A stretch of DNA of 45,543 nt from Branchiostoma floridae (GCF_000003815.2 NC_049988.1:4442752-4488294); one strand, 5' to 3'; counted from the first letter of the stretch, positions 10,074-20,757 are shown. Made by a program: numbers and translations. Notes: generated from the sequence alone by a model not told the origin.

Positions 10074-10163
10074 TGAAAGTCATCGGAGCAGATCGGACGA
10101 AAGCCTTCTTAATTCGTTCTTAATTGAACTAGACCTTTCAACCCGTCATCATTGTTCAGAATC

Positions 10164-11767
10164 ATGGCTACACTGGCCACATATTTTGCAGTCTTTGCTG
10201 AAAACTTCTCAGCTACCTCCTTGCTGATCTCCGTTTCCGTCCTGAGTTCGGTCTTCCTCCTTCGGAAGTTCTCAAGGAGTGATAAGTCGTGCAACCCCTT
10301 CAAGGAGGATGCCAGGAGACCACCAGAACCTCTGGTCATCGACAAGGACGCCAGGAATAAAGTTCTGAAGAAGGGTGCCGGTGAGTATAATTTTAAGTGG
10401 AAACCATATCAACGTGAGCCCCCCGGTATCGCTCTAGCTCTACGGTACTGTGAGTGTTGCCCGCCCGCCAAGATCATTAGCTCAAGCCGGCGATTTTTTA
10501 TGGGGTTGCTTTCAGTCCTTTTTCAGTAATTTTTCAGGCGACAGTAATTAGAAAATGCCGATAAAACGACCCTATGCTGGTCTGGTGAGAATGGTTGAAA
10601 GGCTATATCAGTGTTGTACTGTAAGCGTATTGTGTCATCTATAATTTCATTATTTAACCGTTACACAACTGTCATCATGAAAGTTGTGAAGTTTTTGTGC
10701 CTGATATTCAGTCCCAATGCTTTTATGTATTTTTGATAATGCTGGCATTAATCACATGTATATAGTAACTTGCATATTCATAGTTTATGCATCATCAGAA
10801 TGATTCAGCATTCTCTTGTGACCTTTAAACTTATAACTACAATGTATTGTCATGTGCAAATTGCCTCTTAACATTTAGAGGTGTGAGGTTGCATATGTAC
10901 AGGAACTTGTTTTTTGCCACACCTCTGGGGCGGAGACGATAGTATCTTAATTTTTTACCATATGAAATTTGTTTCAGACTCAGTTGCATTAAGTATCTCC
11001 TATCCGAATGACATTTGTAGTTTATTTCCTGTACCAGCATTTTCTGTGGAGAAGGTGCCCTCTGACCTCGACGCCATCGTGATCGGGAGCGGACCGGGGG
11101 GCTTGACGACGGCGGACATCTTGCGCAAGTCTGGGAAGCACGGTGCTGGTTCTGGAGCAGCATGGGAAACCAGGCGGTTGTCACACACCTTTGGTCTCAA
11201 AGGGCTGCAATTTGATTGTGGTGAGATTTTCCTAACTTAAATAGTGAAACATTATAGCTTGACTGCGCATGCATTCTAACACAAACAAGAATTGTCTTTT
11301 TTGGCAATCCCGCAGGGGCGTAGGCATTTTTGTCACATTACAGAGGGCATTCATTGCAGAAAGCATTTTGAAATCCTGTTCAAAAGTTTTACCTCTGAAT
11401 TTATTTTTTTCTGCCAGGGACTTATTTTTGCTGTAGGTTTTACTCCATATGATGCATTGATTATATAATGACCTTCAACTTAAATTTGACCTTCAGGGAT
11501 CCACTATGTGGGGAAGATGGAGGACAGTAGTACTGTCAGAGTTTTACTGGACCAGATCACGGAGGGGCAGCTACAGTGGGCCAGTTTGGACGACGACTAT
11601 GATGTTGCTGTACTTGGTGAACCAGATCAGGTCTTATATTTATTCAAATTAAGTCTAAATGATTAAGAGCAAGTGATAGGGCCATACCATTTGAAATGAT
11701 GAGTGGGCTGTTATACCCAAGATTTTCATACCCATCCCAGCAATACCTTCTGCTTGTTGCCACATTC

Positions 11768-11806
<39 letters not shown>

Positions 11807-14800
11807 TGTGTGGTATGTGTGTGTGTGTGTCTGTGTGTGTGTGGTGTGTATGTGTGTGTGTGTGTGTGTGGTATGTGTGTGTGTGTGTAGTATGTGTGTG
11901 TGTGTGTGTGTGTTATATGTGTGTGTGTGTGTGTGTGGTACGTGTGTGTGTCTGTGTGTGTGTGTGTCTCTGTGCCAACATGTAACTTGTGTATGCCAGG
12001 ATTTATTGTCTTGATACTTGGTTCATTGTGGGTAGGTATTGAAGAGACCTTTTTCTGTACCTCAGATGCGTTGGGTCCCCATCAGATGTGGAAGACAACA
12101 GTACAAGCAGGAACTACTGCAGCATTTCCCAGGGGAGGAGCAAGCTATTGAGATGTTCCTAAAGAAAACAAAGGTACCCTTATTGCTAAATTCATTGCTA
12201 TACAGATCAGGATGACTCGGCCTTTGCTAACTTGGCCCGTCAACTCTGCCCAACACTCTGGTCAATTAGGCCCATAACTACTGTCAACTTGGCCAACACC
12301 CTGGTCAACTCGGTTCAACACACTGGTCAACTTGGTTCAGCACCCTGGTCAACTCAGCCCGATAGTCAATACCCAGGTCAACCTGGCCCACCACCTTGGT
12401 CAACTCGGTCCAACACCCCTGTCAACTCAGCCCCATACCCTGGTCAACTCAGCCAGGGTTTTGTTTAGCGTTAGTGTTAGGGCTGGATTAGGGTTGGGAC
12501 AGGGCTTTGGGCCAATTTTACTAGAGTGTTGGGTTGTCATGTTTATAAGCCATTGGCTGAGATAGTCAATAATCATGGCATTGGTAGATCTATCTGTCGG
12601 CTACATAAACAAAAATTGGTGCCACCCTATGCACCATGTGATGCAGGAGGGACTTTAACTTAATAATGGTCACTGATCATTAGTTACAGTCAAACCTGTC
12701 TATAGTGGCCACTCAAGGGACCGGACAAATGTGGCCACTATAGACAGGTGGCCTCTGTATAGAGGTGGCAACTTGTAGATAAAATACCCAAGGGACCGAC
12801 AAAAAGTGGCCACTATGGACAGGTGGCCCCTCTGTAGAGGTGGCCCCTAATACAGGTTTGACTGTATATTTTTGCACTCCAGGAAGTTGCAGATGGTGCA
12901 GACATCTTAGGAGTACTGAAGATCTTACCTCTTTGGCTGTGCAAGGTCTTAGTCAAGACAGGCATCGTGCACGTCTTAAACAGCTTCTTCCGATACATGT
13001 CAAGATCCACCAAGGAGGTCTTAGATGAACTGACAGACAATGCTGGCTTGAAGACTGTGTTTGCACACAACTTTGGAGACCATGGTATGTACAAGGGGAG
13101 ATCAATAAGTTCTTGGCGTCACCCAGAAATGATAAGCATAACTCAAATTTTGAGGCACGTAGTATGCAGTGATTACTTTCCAGTCGACGTCTTTTTGAAA
13201 AGCAGTAGGTAAGTGGCGAGAAAAACAAGGTTGAATTGTGATCAGACATGTGTGGGTCGAGTTCTCATGCCTTAAATTCTTTACAGACCATATCAAAATG
13301 TTTGATGAGGATTCCCTTTGTATTCAACTAGAAGTGGGTGTCGGACTTTAAGCAGAGCTGAAGGTGACTTGCAGCCCTCAGGTCGCAGCTCAATTGCACA
13401 TATTTATCCTTCTTCCTTACTTAAGGTTACTGGGTGTCGCCTGCAAAGTAATAATCATCATGATTTGAATTTTGGTACACATTCATGAAAGGCTTCATAC
13501 TTTACATCTGTGCTTCGAAATTTGAGTTGTGCACCTTTTTTCTAGGTGAGGCCAAGATGTCAAACAGGTTATTTCAAACAGGTGGCAGAATTTCTCTGAT
13601 GACATATGAGTTCTATTCTAAGTTCCCTTTCAAAAGACTCAGCTACAAAGACCTGATCGCAATACAACTGATATGTCAATAGAAAAAAATGAATTGTGGG
13701 TGCTGCCAATAAGGCTAGGCAAGTTAGCTGATTATAGAAAAGTTTAACTTATTGGGCTTTCAGAAGTTTGACCAGTCCTCTAGTCTTCTTCAGGATAGAC
13801 CTTGAGCATCAGGTTGCTGAGAACATGTGACCTTTTGTAAATGTTAAGAGAGCAATGGGTCAAAGGTTGTTCAATGGTAGCCTGTAGTGGCCCCGGTCTT
13901 GGTTTAGTGATGACCCTGATGTAGTTTGCTTCTACCTGTAATTTTGTGTTTAACTTAAAACTTAACCTTAGAAGGCAGTTCAATAGAGTGATTCACTTGA
14001 CCTTGTCGGTCTCTAACAGGTGTTCTATTCATTGATTTCTTTATTTGTTTGGTCTCACACAGGCGTTCTCCCCAGCAAGTCAGGTTTTGCTCTACAGGCT
14101 AGCCTGGCAGAACACTTCAGGGATGGCGGGTACTACCCAGTGGGTGGGGCAAGCGAAATAGCCTTCCACATCATCCCCGTTATCAAAAAGGCTGGAGGAG
14201 CTGTGCTCTGTAGGGCACCTGTCAGTCAAATTTTGATTGACAACGATGGACGAGCAACAGGTTTGTAATCTATTTTTTATCAGCAACTATGAGTAAAAGC
14301 CTAGAAGGAATTGATGTGTGAATTGATTATTTTTGGTGCTGGTACTAAAAATACTAGTAATTTGATCGCTTCTATACGGCCTGCCCAACATTGCCGGCCA
14401 GGGGTCAGTTATCAGCGCTGGACAGTGGAGTTTGTGTTACATAGACAAAGTTCTAGTTTGGTCTACTGCTTTTTTGCAGCTCTTCATGTAGCAGAATTTT
14501 AGAGGGAGGGGTTGCTAGCCCTTTGTCAGACCATCTTGATTTTGGATTTGTAGTAAGCCCAGAATATATATGATTCAACCAGCGCGCACTTTCGCAAACT
14601 CTTGCTTTTATTGATAGATGTGGTGGAAACTTCAATGTGCCTCAGGTGTGGTTCTCTTCAAACACTGATCCAATGCTAAACTTTATAATATGGCTTCCCA
14701 TGGGGATACAAAATACAGCTTACAATAACTATAATTATTAGAAAAGACATAAAACTTGAAGGCTTTTGATCTGATGTTGTACTGTGTTTTATTTCCTTGA

Positions 14801-17800
14801 TGAAGGTGTCCGAGTCCAGGACAAGAAAGTTGGAGAAGTGGACATTCATGCACCGGTCATCGTGTCAGCTACTGGTGTGTACAACACCTACCACAACCTG
14901 CTGCCTACAGAAGTGGCACAAAACACAGGTGTGTCTAGACGCCATAAACAACAAAAAATGATCACAAACAACTACAAACGTGTCTAATATACAGTGTGCA
15001 ATGGGGCAAATATATTGTTTTTATATCATCTCTATAGATGCAATTAGGAATTAACTAAGTTTTCACACTAGGTACTTACTCCATGTACACTGCATATAGA
15101 CCTGTTTGTGGTCCTTTGTGATCATTGTGTTGTTAATGTAGACCAACAAAACACAGATTAATTTAACCACAATACAAAGTTTCTAGACCGTACTAAATCA
15201 ATACCATGTCGAGATATCAAATAGCAATTGCGAAGAGGAGAGAAGAGACTCGGGAGCTATATTACGGCTGGATACCAGGCTACATATCAAATACATAGTG
15301 CATTATGGAGCTGTGTGCAATTGATGATAAATATTATCTCTCTCTGTAAATATATTTAAGTTTTGTGTTGCACATTAAACTATTTATATATACAAACTAT
15401 CTGTATTGCCAGGATAAACGCCTTTTGACGTAACACACCAGCTTCGCAGGCACACGGTGTGGCAGCAGCTGGTTATATTACACTGAACAACCCGTCACAT
15501 CCACCTTATAATTTTATAATGGCAGGTTCAGTGGCCTGCGAATTTGGTAATCGAAAGGACACCTTCAGTATTGCTGAAAAAAAAGGCATTTTGAATTTGA
15601 GCTGATATAGGCTCATTGATGAGTGGGCTACTAATTGTAGAAATTCAGAGGGGCGAGTAAGAACAGATAGAAACAACACCCCGACTCCCGGGATTCGAAC
15701 CCGCGCCGAACCCGGGCAGCCGGATCACAAATCCAACGTGCTAACCACAACACCAAAAGCTCAAGAGCTGTTGGCGTGGTCAGTTTGGCAGCGCTAGAAC
15801 CCCACTGTTACACTACTCCCCCTTTTCTTTTCAAGATTCGTCCTCGAATCTCCGAGATCGACATCCCTGTGTGGCACATACTAGCCTGTTACTCACAGGG
15901 CCGGCGTGGGAACCATTGTAGAAATTCAGAGGGACGAGTAAGAACAGATAGAAACAACACCCCGACTCCCGGGATTCGAACCCGCGCCGAACCCGGGCAG
16001 CCGGATCACAAATCCAACGTGCTAACCACAACACCAAAAGCTCAAGAGCTGTTGGCGTGGTCAGTTTGGCAGCGCTAGAACCCCACTGTTACATAATCCA
16101 CAGCATTGTGTTCCAGGTTTGGGTGATGTGTTGAAGGCTGTTAGCCAGAGCTGTTCCTGTCTGTCTGTATTTGTTGGTCTGAGAGGAACCAAAGAGGAGC
16201 TGGGTCTGAAGGCACAGAACATCTGGCTCTTTGCAGGTAAGAGGTGTTTCAGTTTAACCCTAAGTACATGTAGTTTTGAAATGGATTGATTAATGAGTAA
16301 ACTTTTCCAGAATAATTGATTTAAGCTAAGATTCTTCAGTCTTGGTCTTTTCGGTTTTCTGTGTTTGAGGCAGTGTTCTAGCCAGCATCCATCCTTCTGT
16401 CCTTTGACGGAATTGTGCAGCTGATGATGGACACCAATTTTGTCCTTTCGGTCCTCTGTGACGGACAAAAATCGGCATGTTAAGATATTAAGCAAATGAA
16501 ATATTGCAAAAAGGTTCTGTCTTTTGGCAATTTTTGTGAGGGAAAACTATTGAACCTTAACTTGTATGCCTAAAGTGTGTGGTAGCTTGCAGCTTTAACA
16601 ACAGACCTATTATACCGAAGACTTAATTTAGGACGCATTACATAGTACTGTAATCTCTACTTAGCACTTTAAGCATATGGAAAAGAGTATGGTAGTTGGA
16701 CTAGCCCCCTGCTGTAGTGATAGTGCAATTGGCCCAAGGGCTATAGAGATGGAGATGGCAGCTGCCTTTATCTATCACTTAGGCCACACCAATTTAATTT
16801 CTTGGTTCACGGATTCGCTCGCTCCTATTTTTTGGAAAAAAAAATAAAAATAAAAATTACCACTCAGCAAATTTTCACCATTAATGAAACAATTCACCAA
16901 CTTCCTGGTGTAGCAAATTGGCCTTTATAAGCTCCTTAAAGTGTGGGTACAGTTGCAGTTACTGTACAGTATTAAATAGTGTTTTTGTACTTTTTTCAAG
17001 CTGAAAACTTTTTATCCTATATGTTTTGGATTGGCCCTTACCTTTACCCCAAACATTTTACAATTTTTATTTTTATTTTTATTTCGCCCTTTCGCTCCAT
17101 ATTTTTTATGAAAAAATCTGTGAACCAAGAAATTAAATTGGTGTGGCCTTACTGGTAATTTGCTGAACCAATGTATTGTGATACTGTCTCTGGGTAATGG
17201 GAGAATTGTGTTGGCATGGGGAGGTACATTGTGTAAAAGGTGTTGGAAGGAGGGGGATGGGTTCCACCTCCCAAGTCCCAATACTATGTCTCAAATGCAA
17301 TGGATAACTACCCACTGCCTCTACAGCCTCGAAAGAAGTCTAGATCTAAATGTAAGGGTTGTGGTAGTGTGTAGCTGGTTTCGATGGCGTCCCTTACATG
17401 GAGTTCGTGCGATTAGCTGCCGATGTTAGTTGTACACGCAAAACCCAAGAAAACACGAGGAGTCGGTGCTACGTCGGTACTTCTTTGTTCACTCTCTCTC
17501 TTTCTGATCTTAACTCTCTCCAATCTGAACTCTAACTGAGTACAGAAGTGCTGCTCTACTATTTATATGTTTCCTTATCTATTAGTGAAAGTTACATTTT
17601 TCTGTGTCTTACTCATGATGACTTATATCCTGGGCAGTTGATAGAAAGCCACAAGACTGTGTCCCAAATATGGTGATGTCCTTGTACATTGACCACAGAG
17701 TCCGTGCTCACTGACCAAAGAGCCCTGCTCCCCACCGGAGGAACGGTGATTAAGCCTCTCCTGGGGTCATTGCTCACAGTGTCCTTGTGCCATCTCAGAA

Positions 17801-20349
17801 CTAAGTGAGAGTGACTTACAAGTTTGGTATCTCCTAGACATGAGTGTACATGCACATACTGCACTCTATTACATAAAAAAAATAATTGGACTACGTTTAC
17901 CTTTGCCTTTACTCCAGGTAATGATATGGAGAGGCTTCAAGAAGAATACAGCAGCCTGACACCAGAGGAAGCTTCGGAAGCCGACCCTCCTGTACTCTTC
18001 ATCTCCTTCCCTTCTGCCAAGGATCCGTCCTGGGAACAAAGATGCAGTCCTGGTAAATTGTAGTTCCTTCTGAAAGGGAAATTGAACTTCTTCTGAGATA
18101 ACCTTACTAAGTGCTAATGGAGTGTCCACCTATAAAGTAGGTTGCAGTCCTGTGCTCATTCCCTGCTGGTGCCTATAGCCTAGGTACCATCCTGGTAGTA
18201 GTCTGGAGACTTGCACATTCAAACTGTTTGGTAGTGACATCAATTAATATGCAAATCAAGGAATTGGTTCTTGAGTTCTAGAGCGCTTGCTCGATGACAA
18301 CAGGCCCTCCCACAAGCGGATGGAGGGCTTGAACCCATTCCTAAATTCGCTCATGTGTAGGGACCAATCAGCGCCCTCATCCAAAATTTGGACAAATTTC
18401 AGACGTTAACGTGGCCAAGGATCCCAGATGTAACAGCAGAGATGATGCCTAACAAAATCGGGCCAAAAAATTAGCACCAAATACTTTTAATGATGGGAGA
18501 GGGTATAGGAGTTAAACACACATGCAGTGCTATACCAGCCTCTTGGTTGTAGTACACAGATGTATTATCTGTGCTTGCACAGTTGTGTGGCCCAAGGGCT
18601 ACGGAAACTGCGATGGGCAGCATCCTATACACCATTATCATGGTGTGGCAAAGACCTTCACTTATTCATTGAAATGTTATTGAGTAATTCAATGGTTGAG
18701 TTACAGTTTACTGTATTGAATTTCTACTATATGTTTTAAATTTAGACCAAAATTTAATGAGTGTTGGAGTCCAAAAAGAGGGAATTTAGACTAGTATTTG
18801 AAACCTAAGAAAGTCAGTAACCTAGTAAGTTGCAAAGTAGTTTTATAGTTAGGGTTGCAGACTTAACCCAGAATCAAAGGTTCTGGGTTTGAATCCCTGG
18901 CAGGCCCCAATGTAGCCAAATATGAGCTTCCATGATACATATAGTTTTTTTCTTCTTGTCTCCTTTCCAGAAAGATCAACATGTACTATACTGAACTTCT
19001 CTATCCCACCCGCTTGGTTTGAGCGCTGGAACGACGAGTGCGTGAAACACCGTTCTGACGAGTACCAACATCTGAAGCAGGCTATTGGACAGCACATGTG
19101 GGAACAAACCTGTCGGCTCTTCCCAGAATTGCAGGATAAAGTGAGTTTAGTTATCCTTAGGGGGGTAATAATTATCTGTTTCATCATTTGATATACAGAA
19201 CTGAAATCTACAGCTTCGGAAATTTATGATACACTATTACCAACCGGTGCAACATTGGGTAGAGCCTTTGCCTTAAATTGGCTGTAGGTCGTGAGTTCGA
19301 TTCCCGGCCTAATCACACCAAAGACTTTAAAACTGGTACATGCTGCTTTATCTGCTTAGCACTCAGCACTAATGAGGAAGAGTATGGAAGTCAAACACAC
19401 ATCACTAGCAGCGGACTAGTGATGTGTGTAGTGGCTTGCACAAATGTGTGGCCCAAGGGCAACACAAATGGAGATGGGCCCCATCTCTAAGCATCTGTTA
19501 CAGATGTACAGGCAACTCTAATTGTTAATTGAATAACAGTTTATTTTTGCCATCTGATTTCCAGGTTGAGTTCATCGAAGTTGCCACATCGATCAGCAAC
19601 AATCACTACATCAACGTGTCCCACGGAGAGATCTATGGGCTGGAACACTGTCGGACACGCTGTAGCGCCGAGATGGCGCTAAAACTGCGGCCGGAAACAC
19701 CAGTCCCAGGGCTCTTTCTTACAGGCAAGAATGTGTTCTACTAGCTTTCTCGAATGTGGACCGGTGTATCTTAGTTGGAAATTTAAGAAATTCAGTATAA
19801 AATACTTTATTGAAGCTCATCTGTGTTGGTAGTGATCATAGTACAATGCTGAACTTCATTCCAATAGGTGTACACAGACCAAATTTGCAATGACTACTTT
19901 CTTCAGGATCAGTACTGATGTAACAGCAGAATTAAAGCGCTGCCAAACTGACCAAGCCAACAGCTCTGAGCTTTTGGCGTTGAGGTTTTGCACGCTGTTT
20001 TTGAGATCTGCCGGCCCAGGTTCAATCCTGGGTGTCAGCATGTTTGTTTTTTTCTGTTTCTACTGCCTTATCATTTCACTGATGACCAATTATCAGTAGT
20101 ATTGATCAAGATAAAAAAATTGTAGTACTCCAACCTTGCGGCTCACTTGATACATCTCCTCAGATCTTGAAAGGACTATATACACACAATAACCTGGTTT
20201 TTGTTCTTCCAGGCCAAGACATTTTCTTGACTGGGTTTGTCGGGTCGGTGTTCTCTGGTGTCTTCACAGCCGGAGCAGTGCTGGAACGCTACGTCATCCA
20301 AGATCTCTGGAACCTCTGCAAGAAGATCAAAGATAAGAAGACACAATGA
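10164..20349 (+). CDS. RETSAT: retinol saturase (all-trans-retinol 13,14-reductase) family, 12 exons
   Basis: Exons: 10164-10380, 11038-11220, 11497-11630, 12066-12173, 12883-13084, 14063-14260, 14806-14928, 16117-16236, 17918-18052, 18971-19140, 19565-19724 and 20213-20349. The phases join without a break into 628 residues (human about 610). The product is an FAD-dependent oxidoreductase of the carotenoid isomerase/phytoene desaturase group that reduces the 13,14 double bond of all-trans-retinol at the ER membrane. Visible features are a hydrophobic signal-anchor at residues 17-33, the family segment RRPPEPLVIDKDAR in exon 1, the dinucleotide motif IGSGPGG at 88-94, GIHYVGKME in exon 3, YPVGGASEIAFH in exon 6, FPSAKDPSWE in exon 9 and the C-terminal FAD-site motif LTGQDIFLTG across exons 11-12. 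Oddities: residues 108-121 are read in a shifted frame, intron 11 has a GC donor, and the exon 7 donor coincides with a transposon end. The donor 10374 would align better to the family than 10380 (two residues fewer). Orthology is inferred; a paralogue is possible. Confidence 0.88.
11771..11985. repeat. (TG)n microsatellite in intron 3
   Basis: A TG dinucleotide run of about 200 bp has scattered interruptions (TGTATG, TCTG, TGTAG). Long Cys-Val open frames across it are artefacts. Confidence 0.95.
12217..12460. repeat. imperfect 20-25 bp tandem repeat in intron 4
   Basis: About ten diverged units share CTGGTCAACTCGGCCCAACACC-like sequence. They lie between exon 4 and exon 5, followed by a short GTTAGGG-rich stretch (12470-12510) that looks only loosely telomere-like. 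Confidence 0.8.
12685..12866. mobile_element. TA-flanked MITE (Tc1/mariner-like) ending at the exon 5 acceptor
   Basis: Inverted termini CAGTCAAACCTGT and ACAGGTTTGACTG are flanked by TA on both sides. The interior contains two tandem copies of a GTGGCCACTATAGACAGGTGGCC-type segment. The element ends 16 bp before exon 5 (12883), so its right edge abuts the polypyrimidine tract of the acceptor. No transposase. Confidence 0.8.
14929..15148. mobile_element. hAT-like MITE starting exactly at the exon 7 splice donor
   Basis: The left end (GTGTGTCTAGACGCC) and the inverse of the right end (TGTTGGTCTACATTAAC) are diverged inverted repeats, with matching ATGATCACAAA, CACAAAC and CAGTGT blocks further in. 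They resemble the arms of the 6190-6928 element. The exon 7 tail ACAAAACACAG (14918-14928) is repeated exactly at 15146-15156, just after the element, so the last 8-11 exon bases behave as a target-site duplication. The first two bases of the element are the GT of intron 7. Confidence 0.7.
15636..16093 (-). mobile_element. TRIM-like mini LTR retrotransposon with tRNA-like sequence in its LTR
   Basis: Two direct 177-bp repeats, 15636-15812 and 15917-16093, differ at one base (15653 G versus 15934 A). Read on the minus strand each begins TGTAACAG and ends TCTACA, the TG...CA form of an LTR. The flanks carry TAAT on both sides (15632-15635 and 16094-16097). The 104-bp interior starts, two bases after the 5' LTR, with TGGTTCCCACGCCGG, a candidate tRNA primer-binding site (15901-15915). 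It ends with the purine tract GAAAAGAAAAGGGGGAG (15816-15832), three bases before the 3' LTR. No protein is encoded, as expected for TRIM elements. Each LTR holds a tRNA-like block with a GGTTCGAATCC B box (15691-15701 and 15972-15982) and a GTGGTTAGCACG A-box-like segment. It sits in RETSAT intron 7, 23 bp before exon 8. The alternative is a duplicated tRNA-derived SINE. Confidence 0.72.
16640..16770 (+). mobile_element. SINE-like fragment in intron 8
   Basis: It shares with 18478-18640 and 19235-19490 the landmarks CTTAGCACT, GAAAAGAGTATGG/GGAAGAGTATGGAAG, then GGCCCAAGGGCTA and GAGATGG. The tRNA-like head seen at 19250 is missing here. Confidence 0.5.
16782..17148. mobile_element. PIF/Harbinger-like MITE, copy 1 (intron 8)
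   Basis: The 367-bp element has termini GGCCACACCAATTTAATTTC and its inverse, extending about 35 bp through CTTGGTTCACGGATT, and is flanked by TTA on both sides. Three more copies lie at 20396, 27568 and 28100. The 3-bp TTA/TAA duplication and GGCC ends match the Tourist/Harbinger pattern. No transposase is encoded; the short frames inside are not genes. Confidence 0.88.
18478..18640 (+). mobile_element. SINE-like fragment in intron 9
   Basis: This is a diverged member of the family at 16640 and 19235. It has GGGAGAGGGTATAGGAGTTAAACACACATGC-type order and the shared TGTGTGGCCCAAGGGCTAC block near 18583-18602. Confidence 0.5.
18845..18905 (+). mobile_element. tRNA-like SINE head fragment in intron 9
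   Basis: GTTAGGGTTGCAGA resembles an A box region and GGGTTTGAATCCC is close to a B box (GGTTCGANTCC). Spacing and stems do not give a real tRNA, so it is most likely a SINE head, ending 65 bp before exon 10. Confidence 0.4.
19235..19490 (+). mobile_element. tRNA-derived SINE in intron 10
   Basis: The head has TGGGTAGAGCC (A box-like, about 19256) and GAGTTCGATTCCC (B box, about 19292-19304). It is followed by a body with GCTGCTTTATCTGCTTAGCAC, GGAAGAGTATGGAAGT and TGTGGCCCAAGGGCAAC. It is the fullest copy of the family also seen at 16640 and 18478. The CATCACTAGC...GCGGACTAGTGATG segment can form a small hairpin. Confidence 0.6.
19725..19730 (+). promoter_or_regulatory. GC splice donor of RETSAT intron 11
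   Basis: Exon 11 must end at 19724 to join in phase to exon 12 and rebuild the conserved LTGQDIF motif. The donor there is ACAG|GCAAGA, a GC-AG donor with an otherwise perfect consensus. Reading through instead gives six extra codons after Thr-Gly and then TAG at 19742-19744, removing the C-terminal part of the FAD domain. Confidence 0.8.
19919..20095 (+). mobile_element. diverged solo LTR of the TRIM-like element (intron 11)
   Basis: Starting at TGTAACAGCAGAA, the order of landmarks follows the 177-bp LTR at 15636/15917 read in its own sense. It shows GCGCTGCCAAACTGACCA, GCCAACAGCTCT, GAGCTTTTGG, a degenerate A-box region, GGTTCAATCC (B box) and a pyrimidine-rich TTTCTGTTTCTAC end. It lies on the opposite strand to the complete copy. 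The right edge is uncertain by 10-20 bp. Confidence 0.6.
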
Positions 20350-20395
20350 TGGCAAAACAAGAATAGTTCAATAAGAGCAAGTTTGACTTGACTTA

Positions 20396-20757
20396 GGCCA
20401 CACCAATTTAATTTCTTGGTTCACGGATTCGCTCGCTCCTATTTTTTGGGAAAAAAAAATAAAAATAAAAATTACCACTCAGCAAATTTTCACCATTAAT
20501 GAAACCATTCACCAACTTTCTGGTGTAGCAAATTGGCCTTTATATTATAAGCTCCTAAAAGTGTGGGTACAGGTGCTGTTACTGTACAAAAATAGTGTTT
20601 TTGTACTTTTTTCAAGCTGAAAACTTTTTTTCTTTATGTTTTGGATTAGCCGTTACCTTTACCCCAACCATTTTACAATTTTTATTTTTATTTCGCCCTC
20701 TCGCTCCATATTTTTTATGAAAAAATCCGTGAACCAAGAAATTAAATTGGTGTGGCC
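20396..20757. mobile_element. PIF/Harbinger-like MITE, copy 2, in RETSAT 3' UTR
   Basis: Same family as 16782-17148, flanked by TTA (20393-20395 and 20758-20760). It starts only 46 bases after the RETSAT stop codon, so it lies within or at the end of the transcript. Confidence 0.88.
20458..20469 (+). terminator. candidate poly(A) signals for RETSAT inside the MITE
   Basis: Two adjacent AATAAA hexamers are the first ones after the stop codon at 20349; the 108 bases between contain none. Another AATAAA lies beyond the element at about 20819. Use of the MITE signals is inferred. Confidence 0.35.

Noticed and set aside
11696-12014. Cys-Val-rich ORFs
   Set aside because: Translation of a TG microsatellite inside RETSAT intron 3.
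12470-12515. Interstitial telomeric repeat
   Set aside because: Only a few irregular GTTAGGG-like words; no regular TTAGGG array.
15653-15752. A true tRNA gene on the minus strand
   Set aside because: The B box is perfect, but the acceptor stem does not close and there is an extra block between anticodon arm and T arm. The whole block is duplicated as part of a 177-bp repeat, so it is a tRNA-like module of a retroelement.
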